DNA of 64,000 nt from Klebsormidium nitens. Lineage: Eukaryota > Streptophyta > Klebsormidiophyceae > Klebsormidiales > Klebsormidiaceae. The translations under genes were made by a program, and so were the position numbers. Below the pieces are notes generated by a model. That model was not told where the DNA came from. It searched no databases and saw nothing but the letters and a program-made list of their open reading frames with translations. Below, one piece after another: positions 46,101 through 56,307 of this stretch (position 1 is the stretch's first letter; each line of letters begins with the position of its first letter). Location of the stretch: NCBI GenBank assembly GCA_000708835.1, contig DF236996.1, positions 154,397 to 218,396 of the forward strand, in the 5' to 3' direction.

Positions 46101-49100
46101 CCTGGGCGGTAACTTGCGCACAAAGTCTGGGCGGATGGGCAGACCGTGCAGTCGGACCTGGATCAGTACTTGAGACTAGAGAAACCTTACAAGTACGAAA
46201 AGCAGAGGGAAACGCGGGATCGACGAAATGGAACCAGAAGAAACTCAAGCCTTACCCTGGGCGGTAACTTGCGCGCGAAATCTGGGCGAATGGGCAGACC
46301 GTGCACTCGGACCTGGCCCGGTTGGAGGCCCGCCTTGAGCGCGCGCTCGCCCACCCTGTCCGTGGGGCAGAAACACGTCGTCACCAGCTTGTGGAACCTG
46401 CGGCCACGTCACCATGACGTCAGTATGAGGAAACCTTCTTTGGGGCAGTTGATTCAAGTACATAGCTCTTAGAGTGGACGGCTTCAGCATCTGCGCTCGC
46501 TGCGACCTTCCATTGGACCGAGCGAGTAGTTTCAGCTCGCGAAACTTGCTCTCAAGAGGACGGAGATGCGTCGTGACGGGGTGCAGCGATCCGAAGTCGT
46601 TTCAAATGTTGCTTTCCTTAAATATTTCTCGTCTTTCCGAGCCATCGCAAAAAGCATGGACGTATTTGTGGTGAGATTTGGGCAATAGCAGAGCGAAATC
46701 GACATGCATTCGTTCATCTTGTGAGTCTGTATAGAAGAGCGAAGGCATTGCAGAGAAACTGCTGCAAAGCTCAACACTGCAAGTAGGGCGCACATCATCC
46801 GGTGCCGCCAGGAAGGGACGAGGAAAAATTGAGCAGATTACAGCACAAAACATACAAAAAGACAACCTTCAAAGTTCGGGATGAGGGGAAACGCACAAAG
46901 TTGTCAATCATTCCTTTCGTAACCAGAAACAAAGAAAAGTAGGTGAGTGGAAAGACGACGTTTAGTGAAGAGGAACCGATACGGGAACGACAGGGGGTCA
47001 GGAAACGAAGAAGCTCGACAAACAAAAGCAGAAAGAAAGGGATGAAACTAGAGCGGGGAGAAAGGGCGTTCACCATGTGGCGTGGCAGGTGTCAAGGTGG
47101 CATTCTTTCTCTGGGGCCAGAACTACTGAACAAAGAAATCAAGTCAACGCGCACAGGGTACAAAGCCAACTTTAAGAACAATAAATCTGGGAAAACGAGC
47201 CGTCATCAAGTGGGGTGCCAAGTAAGAGAAACAGACGACCGCTTCGTAAGCAGAACCGGTAAAAACAGACACGTGAGTCAACCCACAAATAAGTAAGAGA
47301 ATAACTCATACCAACCAGGGAACGAACTAGAGCGGGGTCAAAAGGTATTTACCAGGTGGGGTGGCAGGTGTCGAGGTCGGTAATGACGGTGGTGAAGGGG
47401 ATGCGGTGGAGGAGGCCGCGCGAGCGGAGGACGCGCAGGGGCACGTGCTGCATCAGCGGGTGCACGCTAACGATGATGTCAGGCTTGTACTTGACGAACG
47501 CCTTGGCCATCTCCCTGCAGAAGAGGATACAATTGGAGCTGATCAAAAAGTTCGACACGAGGCTCTTCAACATGGCCGGACGTATTTCCCTTCGATTAGG
47601 GACACGACCGATTGTGTCCGGTTTGGACATGACGAACGCCTTCGCCATCTCTCTCAGTGCAAAAAGAGAGGCATCGTGTTGGAAAGATTGACGCAATCTC
47701 CTTCTTCCCAACTGCTGATAGTTTTAAAAATGTCAGGCTTGTACATAACGAACGCCTAAAACGCCTAGTGTCTTTCTTTCCGGATAACCCCGTCGGAAAC
47801 ACTTCTACGCAGGCCTACAAAAAGTAAGGTGGGTTGATCGTGCTTGTCTCCGGCCAATGATACCAACGCCTTGGCAATCTCCTTCAAACGTGCAACAATA
47901 CACCCACCGAGAGGAGAGAGGGGGCTTCTGAATCCGGTCAATTGTTCTTCTTCAATTGTTAAAAGCCCAGTGATTGGACGTGAGCTTGACACGAATCGTC
48001 CTGGGAAACATGCACCAGGTTACGAGAAAAGACACGGGCCACTAAACTGTGGTCGAAAGAACTTCTTTAGATCTGCTCGTATGCCACCGTTCGACATGCT
48101 GCTAACAAGGAGGTCCCTGGGACGAGAAAAGGTGCGCCACATCAAAAAGTCGACTTGGACCTCTGAGATGTGCAACGTGGTTCACTGCCATATTTTGTAA
48201 ATGCTGATTCCAAAATCCTCGACGTGAAACTCTCACACGAGGGTCTGTGCTTTCAAGTTGCCTGAGTTTGGAGAGGCCTTCGCTGTGAGCTGTGTCGTTA
48301 CGCATAGAGTTCAGGACAGACTCGATGAAATCAACCAACGATACAGGAACGGAAACGAGTCACAACAAAACGGGGAAAGAGCGCTTGCCTGGCAACGAAG
48401 GCGGTGGTGGCGACAAAGTGCGGCTGGTGGATAAATTTGGGGCTGCTGAAGTCGAACGCGAGCTTCCAGATCCACTCGTGCTTCACCATGAAGCTGTAGC
48501 TGTCGGGGAACGTGTTGAACGGCCACGGGGTGTGCTCCTTCCACATATCTACGATGATCACCTGCCAAAGGCCGCCGATTCAACCTTTAGAAGTCTTGGA
48601 AATTCACTGATTCACTGGTTGGGCCCATATCGAAAAGTGAGTCGCCAAAGGGTCTTGGTTGATCATTTGACGGTAAAATGACTGGAAGTAAGAAGAAAAT
48701 CAAAGGGACGTGTTGAACAGCCACAGGGTGTGCTCCTTCTACATTATACAATGATTACTTGCCCAGATTAAGCTTCCGGCATCAAGAACTCTAGAATTCT
48801 ACACTTTCTGGGCCTGCAGCATAGGGTGAGTTCGTACAAGGGTCTTGTAGATTTGGTCGGTCGATGGTAAGCTGAGTGGAAATAAATGTGGAAATGAAGG
48901 AACGTGTTGAACGGCCACGGCGTGTGCTCCTTCCACATGTCTACGATGATTAGGACGCAGGGTCTGGGTTCCAGCTTTGAGAACTCTAAAATTCTACACT
49001 TTTGGGTGAGTTCGTAAAAGGGTCTCGTGAATTTGGTTCAGTCGATGGTAAGATGAGTGGAAATTAAAGTGAAAATGAAGGTACTTGTTAGAACGGCCAC

Positions 49101-51765
49101 GGCGTGTGCTTCTTCCACATGTCTGCGATGATCACTTGCGAAGGGGCGCAGTGCCTCAGTTCCAGCTTTGAGAACTCCAAAAATCTACACTTGCCGGGCC
49201 CGCAAGTAGGGTGAGTTTGTGAAAGGGTTTCGTTCTCTGGATCATTCGACGGTAATATGAGCGAAAGGCAAAGGATGTCAAGGAACGTGCCAGAAGTGGG
49301 TTTGAAGTGTCTGGGAGCACATTGTAAGGTGGACGCATAAAAGTGAACTCTTGATGAAGTGGAATATGTCGAATATTCACGGCATGTGCTCCTTCCACGT
49401 GTCTACAAGGATCATCTGCGGAGTGGCGGATGGTCTGATTCCCAGCTTTGAAAAGATCCTGGAGGTTCACACTGGTGGGCCAACAGCGAAGGTGGCCAAA
49501 GGGTCTGGGGGTCTTAATACGTTGACGGTACGATGAGTGGGAGTCGAAACGAGATCAAGGAACATGTTGAACGGCTATAGCTTGTGCTCCTATCAGATGT
49601 CCACGATAAATAAACAACTATGACGGGGTGCAGAGTTCCAGTCTGCGCTGTAAGACCTCGGTATTGCTGTCAGCAGATGAAGCAAACTATCATTTGGATA
49701 TTCGGATGACAGCGAAGTACTTCAGCAGACTGACCCGAATCTTCCATATCTAAAATGTAATGTGTCCCCCATGAGAAGCCTTCAGTCAGTTGCTTTGAAA
49801 TTGGTCGGTGACAGAAGTCGATCTTCAAAGTCCGAATCGGAAGCCTCGCTTTTCTGTTGTAGACAAGGAGGTCTACCGCGCGCACCTATCACCACCCAAT
49901 GGCAACGCAGCTTTGCCAGAGCAAACAAAAGAACTGCCGTGCGCCCTTCAACAACCCTTTACAGCTGGGATCAATGCCCCGTTTAATCCAGTCGGATTCA
50001 GCATCAGACACCCAGTACTCAACACCATTCTAATGATTTCAACGTTGCAAAGGAAGGTGAGGGGTGCCATCAGAGGGGCAAAAAGTGTTATTATAGCATT
50101 GGGCCTTCACATCATCAGTGCTGCCTGAGAAAAACGACGGGGAAGGTCGCAACGCATCTTAAGCAGCACTGCGATGCAACACCTGCCAGGTTTTATAACG
50201 GTCGCACTGTGTTTTACAGTCCTACGCATGTGGCTGCTATTGCAGATGGCGGACCAGACTGGTGTAGCTTTGCAGTCAGTTTTATCTGGATGTACTCTCA
50301 CTTTACAGGCTGACACGTGTGAGTGGAAAGAAAAATCCCAACCAAGCACTATCGAGATGTGCAGTGTTGTGCGACGAGGAGACACAAGCATGCTGTTGAT
50401 CCTTTTGGCGTCCGGCTTCGCTTTGCCGACCAGCAAAGTTCCCAACACACCACTTCTCAACAGTGTGCCTGATTCTCCATATAACCTCCTTGAAAAGTGG
50501 TACTTCTTTTCTGGGATGGAGCCTCACATTATTCAATCACGTCACATACAGAAACATCCTGTAAGTGGCCATCCTTCAGTGTGGTCATTGCTGATTCAAC
50601 GTCCTCTAATCTTCAAGACAGTCTCATTAAGCGACCACGTCTTTCAGAGACATTGTGAGAAGTGATCTTGACATGGTAAAAAGGTGTGTGGTTGTGCTGG
50701 ACACTTCATCGGCCTTTTTGCAATCCAGTGATGCCTGCTTCATTCAGCAACTTGAGTACGCAATAAAGACCTTTTCAAAAAGCAATGCACGCTGAAAAAA
50801 GTGAGCAAAAGATGTGCTTTGCACAGTAGCGGTTCTCCATTTCTGTGATTGAACCAAAATACTTTATTTGAACTTCTATACCCACTTTGACTGGCCCTGT
50901 TCCATTGCTCTAAACAAGGCCCATGCATTTGCACTCATATTCAATGAAGCATAGACTTGATTCCAATGCTTGACTGATTCGTAGCTTGCAAGAGTTCCTT
51001 ATGAAGCACTGCAGCCAACCAGTAGACCCAGCATTGTCACCTCATGAATCAAAAGCTAGGAAGTCAGCTAAAGCCAGCAACCAACTACCAGGCACAGAGG
51101 AACTTAGGAAGAACCCAAACACATTGGAAAGGAGCACCGCCTTCAGCGCTTACCTCATACTGCGTCCCAAACTCCAGAAAGAATGCTGACTTCAGCGCTT
51201 GCGCGCTTGCGCGATGGCCCCCTCCCGTGTCGCTCATCAAAATGAGCACTGTTTTAGGGCCTCCCCGTTCCACTACCGCCTTTCCTTTCGCCCCTCCCGC
51301 CGACGCCAGCAATAGGGGGTCAAAATCCAAGCCGTTGGCACCCCCGGCGTCCGTCGGTGCATTGCTCCCCCCCCCCAACGAAAACGGGTTTAAGCGCATG
51401 CTTCTTTCGAGCAACTTGTCGAGAGCGGAGCTGCTAGGAGTAAGGACGGGCTCAGGAACGGCCATGTGGGTGGGGGTTCGTCGCTTGAACCTTCGCTTTT
51501 GGGGTGCCGCGTCATTTTCCTCTGTCAACAAACCCGGTTTTTGAAGGAGGGGGACGGCTTTTGGTCTCAGCAAAACGGGTGACTGCGCAACGGGGGGGTT
51601 GCAGGAGACTCGCTCTAAAGAACGGTGCTTTGCGGAAGTGCTTTTGCTCCTGCTCAGTGCGGCTTCGAAGAGGTGATGAGAGGCATGGGAAAGGGCGAGA
51701 GAGAGAGACGCCATTTGCGGCGCAGGCGTGGCACTGGTCGGCCTCTCTTCCGTTGATTCGTCCAT
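43108..51765 (-). CDS. MGD1: Monogalactosyldiacylglycerol synthase (GT28), 8 exons
   Basis: Exons on the minus strand: 51765-51154, 48561-48389, 47514-47353, 46397-46256, 45420-45196, 44613-44476, 43973-43825 and 43201-43108 (1695 nt, 564 aa). MGD transfers galactose from UDP-galactose to diacylglycerol in the plastid envelope, making the main thylakoid lipid. A ~170-residue Ser/Ala-rich leader fits a plastid transit peptide. Then come [20 protein letters not shown] (the His of GGGHR is the proposed catalytic base), [48 protein letters not shown], the UDP-sugar site [36 protein letters not shown] and [13 protein letters not shown]. Intron 2 uses a GC donor. At least five of the introns carry copies of exon edges. 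The gene diverges from the methyltransferase at 52580. Confidence 0.96.
43625..43800 (-). repeat. Weak copies of the donor side of MGD exon 7
   Basis: Segments such as GACCCACTCGGCCGCAAC (about 43627) and AACCACTCCCCTACGAAC (about 43760) resemble the exon part reading GAACCACTCGGCCACAAT, downstream in transcription order. Similarity is low, so the call is tentative. Confidence 0.4.
44310..44390 (-). repeat. Downstream copy of the donor edge of MGD exon 6
   Basis: About 65 bp of the exon's 3' end plus its GTAAGG donor and adjoining intron (AGGTAAGGCC...CACTTCTATGC on the minus strand) is repeated 148 bp further along the intron. The copy still encodes [15 protein letters not shown] and has a usable-looking donor. 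Confidence 0.92.
45497..45580 (-). repeat. Upstream copy of the acceptor edge of MGD exon 5
   Basis: The CTGCAG-type acceptor region and first ~60 bp of the exon at 45420 (encoding [20 protein letters not shown]) recur about 140 bp upstream in transcription order. The acceptor is changed and there are several substitutions. Confidence 0.9.
45717..46163 (-). repeat. Three downstream copies of the donor edge of MGD exon 4
   Basis: The last ~60 bp of the exon ending at 46256 (encoding [17 protein letters not shown]), with its donor, recurs at about 46097-46163, 45935-45990 and 45717-45775. The first copy keeps the GTAAGG donor and nearly all codons; the others are progressively worse. Confidence 0.9.
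47618..47892 (-). repeat. Copies of the acceptor edge of MGD exon 3
   Basis: The exon start encoding [13 protein letters not shown] recurs upstream in transcription order at about 47618-47662 (encoding [13 protein letters not shown]), 47727-47757 and 47850-47892. The first is well preserved and the others are partial. Confidence 0.85.
48698..49615 (-). repeat. Five upstream copies of the acceptor edge of MGD exon 2
   Basis: The exon start encoding [18 protein letters not shown], with flanking intron sequence, recurs at about 48698-48763, 48895-48962, 49078-49142, 49362-49425 and 49552-49615. Spacing is about 185-285 bp. Some copies still encode VDMWKEHAVAVQH-like or better peptides on the minus strand. 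They form an array occupying the exon-proximal third of a 2.6-kb intron. Confidence 0.92.
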
Positions 51766-52579
51766 CTTTCCACTTAACTAAGGTCAAACAATCCCACACC
51801 AACCTCGTGTCTCATTCGGCGCCCGTCTTTTGCAGCCCCAAAAACGGTGCACTTTTCCTCACCAGACCGTCATATCACATGCAAAGCAACTCAAACAGCT
51901 GACAGCTTGCATAAAAAGGCCCAAGTAAGAATGCCTGGCTTGCTCCACAATGGCGACCGAAGAACGGCAACCCGGCGCCAGTGCTTTTCCCTCTCCTTCC
52001 CAGGCCTTCCTTGCGCAAGGTTCCAACTTCCAACCTTGTCGGAGGGTTATCCACAAGTTTCCGATTCCCACCCAAACTTTGTTGGATCCCATGAGAACCC
52101 TTAGAAAGTTCTATCTTCAATTTGAGTGTGCGACTGCTGCTTTAACTTGCTAACAGTTTTCTCAATCCCGAAAATCCCGCTTAGGTGCCAATCCGCGTGG
52201 CAGTCTGCTCATGCAGAGCTACTGTCGCACGTGTGTTCAGATTCTCAGATTCCTTCCGTGCAAAAGGTGCCAGCTCGATCTAGTTCCTGGCCTGGAAACA
52301 TTTTCGGATTTTCCCCACGTTTCCACGTTTTGCTCAGCGGTGGATTTGGTCCAGCAAGAAGACAGCTCAAGCTGTTTTTCTCAGACGCATTAGACGGTCA
52401 GGTGCCACTGGGTTGAGAGGGAAGTCCAAACAGAAGTCTCCCGTTTATTGATTCTGGGGAAGGAATTTTGTGGAGCCGCCGTCACCTCCGCCGCCCATCT
52501 TCCATCTCGCTCGCGAATCTGGACAAAAACGTAAAAGCTTCACAGCTCAACGAGGTACACCCGCACAGAAAGCTCCACT
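51766..52579. promoter_or_regulatory. Divergent intergenic region between MGD and methyltransferase genes
   Basis: About 815 bp between two divergent starts, expected to contain both promoters and 5' UTRs. Pyrimidine-rich stretches adjoin both start codons. No clear TATA box or repeat is visible. Confidence 0.4.
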
Positions 52580-55166
52580 ATGGGATCCGACACCGACGAA
52601 GCCACCGGCAAACCCCGGCGCGCCCCCCCACGAAATGCGCAGAAGCAGGTTCTGGTGTGGACTCTAGCTGGTGGGCTCCTCCTTGCGGTGGGCATCTACC
52701 TGTTTGCTAGCGAAACGAGCGTTGCGGAGCTGCGAACCCGCACGCAGGATATGGTGTCTGGGCGGGTTGCGAGCAGGGTTGTGAAAAGTATGGAGTCTGT
52801 GAAGGTAGCAGCAACTGGGGCGGTCTCCGGGGGGACGGATCTTGCGAGAGCGGAGGCGGTATATCGGAGGAATGTGAAGCGGAGGGAGGCGGCATATGGG
52901 CCCCGGCTGGACGGCCAATACCTAGGTGCGCAACTTTGGATATTGACATTGCAGAGTGAAAGTGCAACTGTAGTCTCCCAGAAGGAATTTAACGTTTCTC
53001 CTGAAAAATCCATGTCTGCCCTGTTTGAAGGTTGACGCTTGTGAAATTGACGAACCTCTTTGCATCAAGATGAAGTGTGCGCCATAAGATCTTTGCACAT
53101 CTTCGCACTTCGCATCCCCAAAAGGTGATGCAAACCGTCCTTCGGTGAGACCGCTTATGTTTGCTTGGTGAAGAAAAGCAGGCGGAAGTCTAGTCGGGTC
53201 TTCTGTGGGGTTCTGCACCAGTGTTGCAGTGAATTCTCTTTTCTCAGAGCGTTCCGTAGTAGATGTTATTCCCTGTGTTATTGGGATGTGAAAACCGGCT
53301 ATCTTTGGCTCTGGGAAAATTTTTGGCCATCTACTTTAGCTTGCATACTGTTGAGGAGGCAGTAGCCTCCCTTAAGCGGCACCTCTTTTATTTTGCAACT
53401 TTCTCTGACTTCTGTTGTGGCTGAAAGGTGGTGGAGGCTTGTTACAATCTATTTTTCTGGCTGAAGGTGGTTGAAGGTGGTCGAAATGTTGATATCAAGT
53501 CAGACGATACGTCACTGCATTGCAATTACACGGTAGTCAGTTGTCCACAAGTCTCCTCTGTATCAAACGGACTTTGCAAATCCTCTTCGAGCACCGCCCT
53601 AGATTCACAAAAGATTGCTGACACAGTGTGAAAGCAGCTAATCATGGGTGACACCAGCTGGCAATCCAAGTTCTGGGCGAACCCTTTATAGGCGCCTAGC
53701 TGATCTCAGCACTCGCTCAGACGGCCTCCTCGAACTGTCGCGTACTTCTCTCCACGGTTTGTCCAGGGACCATCTGGACCGTTGCCTTACTACATTGTGA
53801 TTGTTGCTTGCCGTCAGTAACCACTTAAGTGTACTCATGTTGACTCTCTCCTTCGAGCCGTGCAACTCTTAAAATTCTGGGAGCCAATTTCCTGTTTTTC
53901 AGTCCCTTGGTGGCTTTGTCTAGATGACAGAGAATGGCAGCGAACTTAGACACCACTGCTTCCTCTTAGAAGCCCCAGGTTTTGTGTTTGATGTGGCCTG
54001 CTAATCGCAATTGCCAGTCTCACAATTTGAGAGTTATTGGGCAGTGGGACGGAGACAATTGAACGCCTTAAGAGTGGATGACTGGATGAAGTATTCGAAA
54101 GTCGTTTCTCTTTCTGTCTGTTCTTCCAAGTCATTTCAAGACCGACAAGTCAATTCCAGCAGTGTGCGCGCATAGAAAACGAGTCAATGCTCTCCTGGCC
54201 GTGAAAGAGAAATTAGCCAGCCAATCAAAGAGAAACCTTCCACATTGGAAACCGCCCGTGTCAGTGTCCCCCTCCTTACTGTTTCAAATGAGTTCCTGGC
54301 CTTGGCAAGGAAGTTCCAGCGCAGACTTCAGCTCTCCCAGCCTGTCTACATGCACTTAGCAGTGGGCTTGTCCGCTCAGTAAACCAAAGCAACCTACTTC
54401 GTCGCCTTGTAATGAACACAGTCTTTTCCTCCTTCAGCTAAGGGCGCGGTTTTACTTTTAATGAGAACTGTTTGCTTTGGCTTCAGTAAGGAAACGATCT
54501 TACATATAGTGGAAACTGTTCCTTCTACCTTCAGGTAAGGGCGCGGTCTTCCAGTACTTCCAGCCCATCTACCCGTGCGTTGCGGAGGAGCGCGTCGGCT
54601 CCTGGAAGGATGGCGGCAAGTGGCTGTGTGACGTCAGCAGCCTCGGGCCGCGCTCGGTGGTCTACAGCATCGGCTCGTACGAGCTGGTGGACTTCGAGGA
54701 GGCGCTGTACGACCTGACGTCATCCGAGATCCACGTGTTCGACCACACGCTCAACTCGGAGCAGCAGGCGCGGATGAAGGCGAATCAGAAGTTTCACTAC
54801 CACGCGATCGGCCTCGGGGGCGCGGAGAAGGAGGGGCGGCTCTTGCCGCTCATGACGATCATGGAAACGCTAAAGCATGACTTCGTGGACGTGCTGAAGA
54901 TCGATTGCGAGGGGTGCGAGTTCTCGGTGTTTCCCGCGATTTTCCAGGCGTTCGCGGGGCGGGACCCGCCGTTTGGCCAAATACAGTTGGAGGTACACGA
55001 GTATCATGGGGATGTTTGGGACAACGTGAGGGACTTGCTCACGTTGATTGAGAGCCGGGGGTATCGTATGTTCCACATTGATATGAACTGGGAGTGCAAG
55101 GAGTGCATGGAGGTGGCCTTCATCCACGAAAGCGTGGTGCGGTCGGATAAAGTGGCGTCGACATAG
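52580..55166 (+). CDS. Membrane-anchored FkbM/METTL24-like methyltransferase, 2 exons
   Basis: Exons 52580-52925 and 54535-55166 join in frame (978 nt, 325 aa). The N-terminus is short and basic, followed by one hydrophobic helix (VLVWTLAGGLLLAVGIYLF) at about residues 25-43. This fits a type II membrane protein of the secretory pathway. The second exon encodes the catalytic domain, with VVYSIGSYELVDFEEAL, IHVFDHTL and VLKIDCEGCEFSVFP; the last is the K-I-D-x-E-G-x-E motif typical of FkbM and METTL24-type S-adenosylmethionine methyltransferases. Substrate unknown; small sugar or lipid O-methylation is a guess from the family. The donor CTAG|GTGCG and acceptor TTCAG|GTAAGG are unusual in that the exon itself begins with a donor-like GTAAG. 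Two partial copies of that acceptor lie just upstream. Confidence 0.88.
54430..54515 (+). repeat. Two short upstream copies of the methyltransferase exon 2 acceptor
   Basis: TCCTTCAG followed by CTAAGGGCGCGGTTTT (54430-54455) and GGCTTCAGTAAGGAAACG (about 54479-54496) resemble the true junction CTTCAG|GTAAGGGCGCGGTC at 54535. Spacing is about 50 bp. Confidence 0.75.
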
Positions 55167-56307
55167 ATAAGTAACACGGGGGGGGTAAAAATAGGTGGAC
55201 AGGAGCGGAAGTTTGCTGTATTATCAACGTACGCTGAGAACATTCCTAACGGATAAGTGAATTGGACGTTTGCATCTAATCTGAGCTACTTGTGATGCCA
55301 AGCTTTGTTTGTCTGCAAGCTCGTCGAAGCTTTCAAAAAGGACGAGTTCTATAATCTGTGCAGGCTGACCGCGGACCTTTTAGAGAAGCTGCTCGTGTTC
55401 GATCTGCCCTCATCTCGTGTACCATCCTTGTGCTGAATGCGGCTTGGACCCTAGGATTGACTTGACCGGCGCTAATCATTTATGCGTGTTCATGCATTGA
55501 GCTGCCGCCATGGTCACTGACCTGCGCCTAGTAGTTGATTGCATGCATTGAAAATGCTCATTATACTGCGCTGCGTAGGCAGTTGACTCAGAGTGCGGCA
55601 TGACCATGATGACCATCCATGTGTGCGAGCCAATCAGCGCGTGCTGACGGTAAGACCATGCATGGGAGTGCAGCCGGCCCGGCGGCCAACCTGTCGATTC
55701 ACGTGTCTTGTAATTAAGTTAGTACGGTAACAATCCTACTCGTGTTGAATTCACGCAACTAGCATCATCCGGTATACTGATGCATTTGCATGACCTCTTG
55801 AGCTTTATGGCGCAGCGGCCACCCCATATATAAAGACACAATAAGTTAAGGAACGGAAGTCAAGGCGCACAAAAGCTCGATGTTTATGTTTTCGTGACCA
55901 ACATACCGAATCTAGTATATGTCCGGAATGATCCCCTTGCTGTGTAAAGTGGACTGAAGGACTAATCGGACATCAAACTCAACCGTCGGTTCTCCAGATG
56001 GTGTGGGCACGCAAGGCGACTGGCTGGTCGTACTTATTTGCCCGTCGTCTCTCTTCAGATCTTAAAAGTATGGACCCAAAATTTCGCTAGCGGTGCCTGT
56101 AACACCTCTGCCAAGTAGGCCGGTTAAGCTTTTCAAAGGGACATACCATGTCCCTGTAAGAGACATCCGGGATTCCCTCGATTGTATGTTACAGACAAGA
56201 CGCCGAATACTGATTGCAAGTTTTGACGTCGTGGACGGATCTGAACAACCAACTCTTTTTCTACATAGGCTCCAGGCGGCACGATCAAAAGACGCGCCTC
56301 TTCAGGA
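55167..56307. other. Convergent intergenic region; no supported gene
   Basis: Both flanking genes end into this 1.1-kb stretch, so it holds their 3' UTRs. The part 55450-55850 is rich in ATGCAT/GCATG words and resembles old repeat-derived DNA, without boundaries I can define. Confidence 0.4.
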
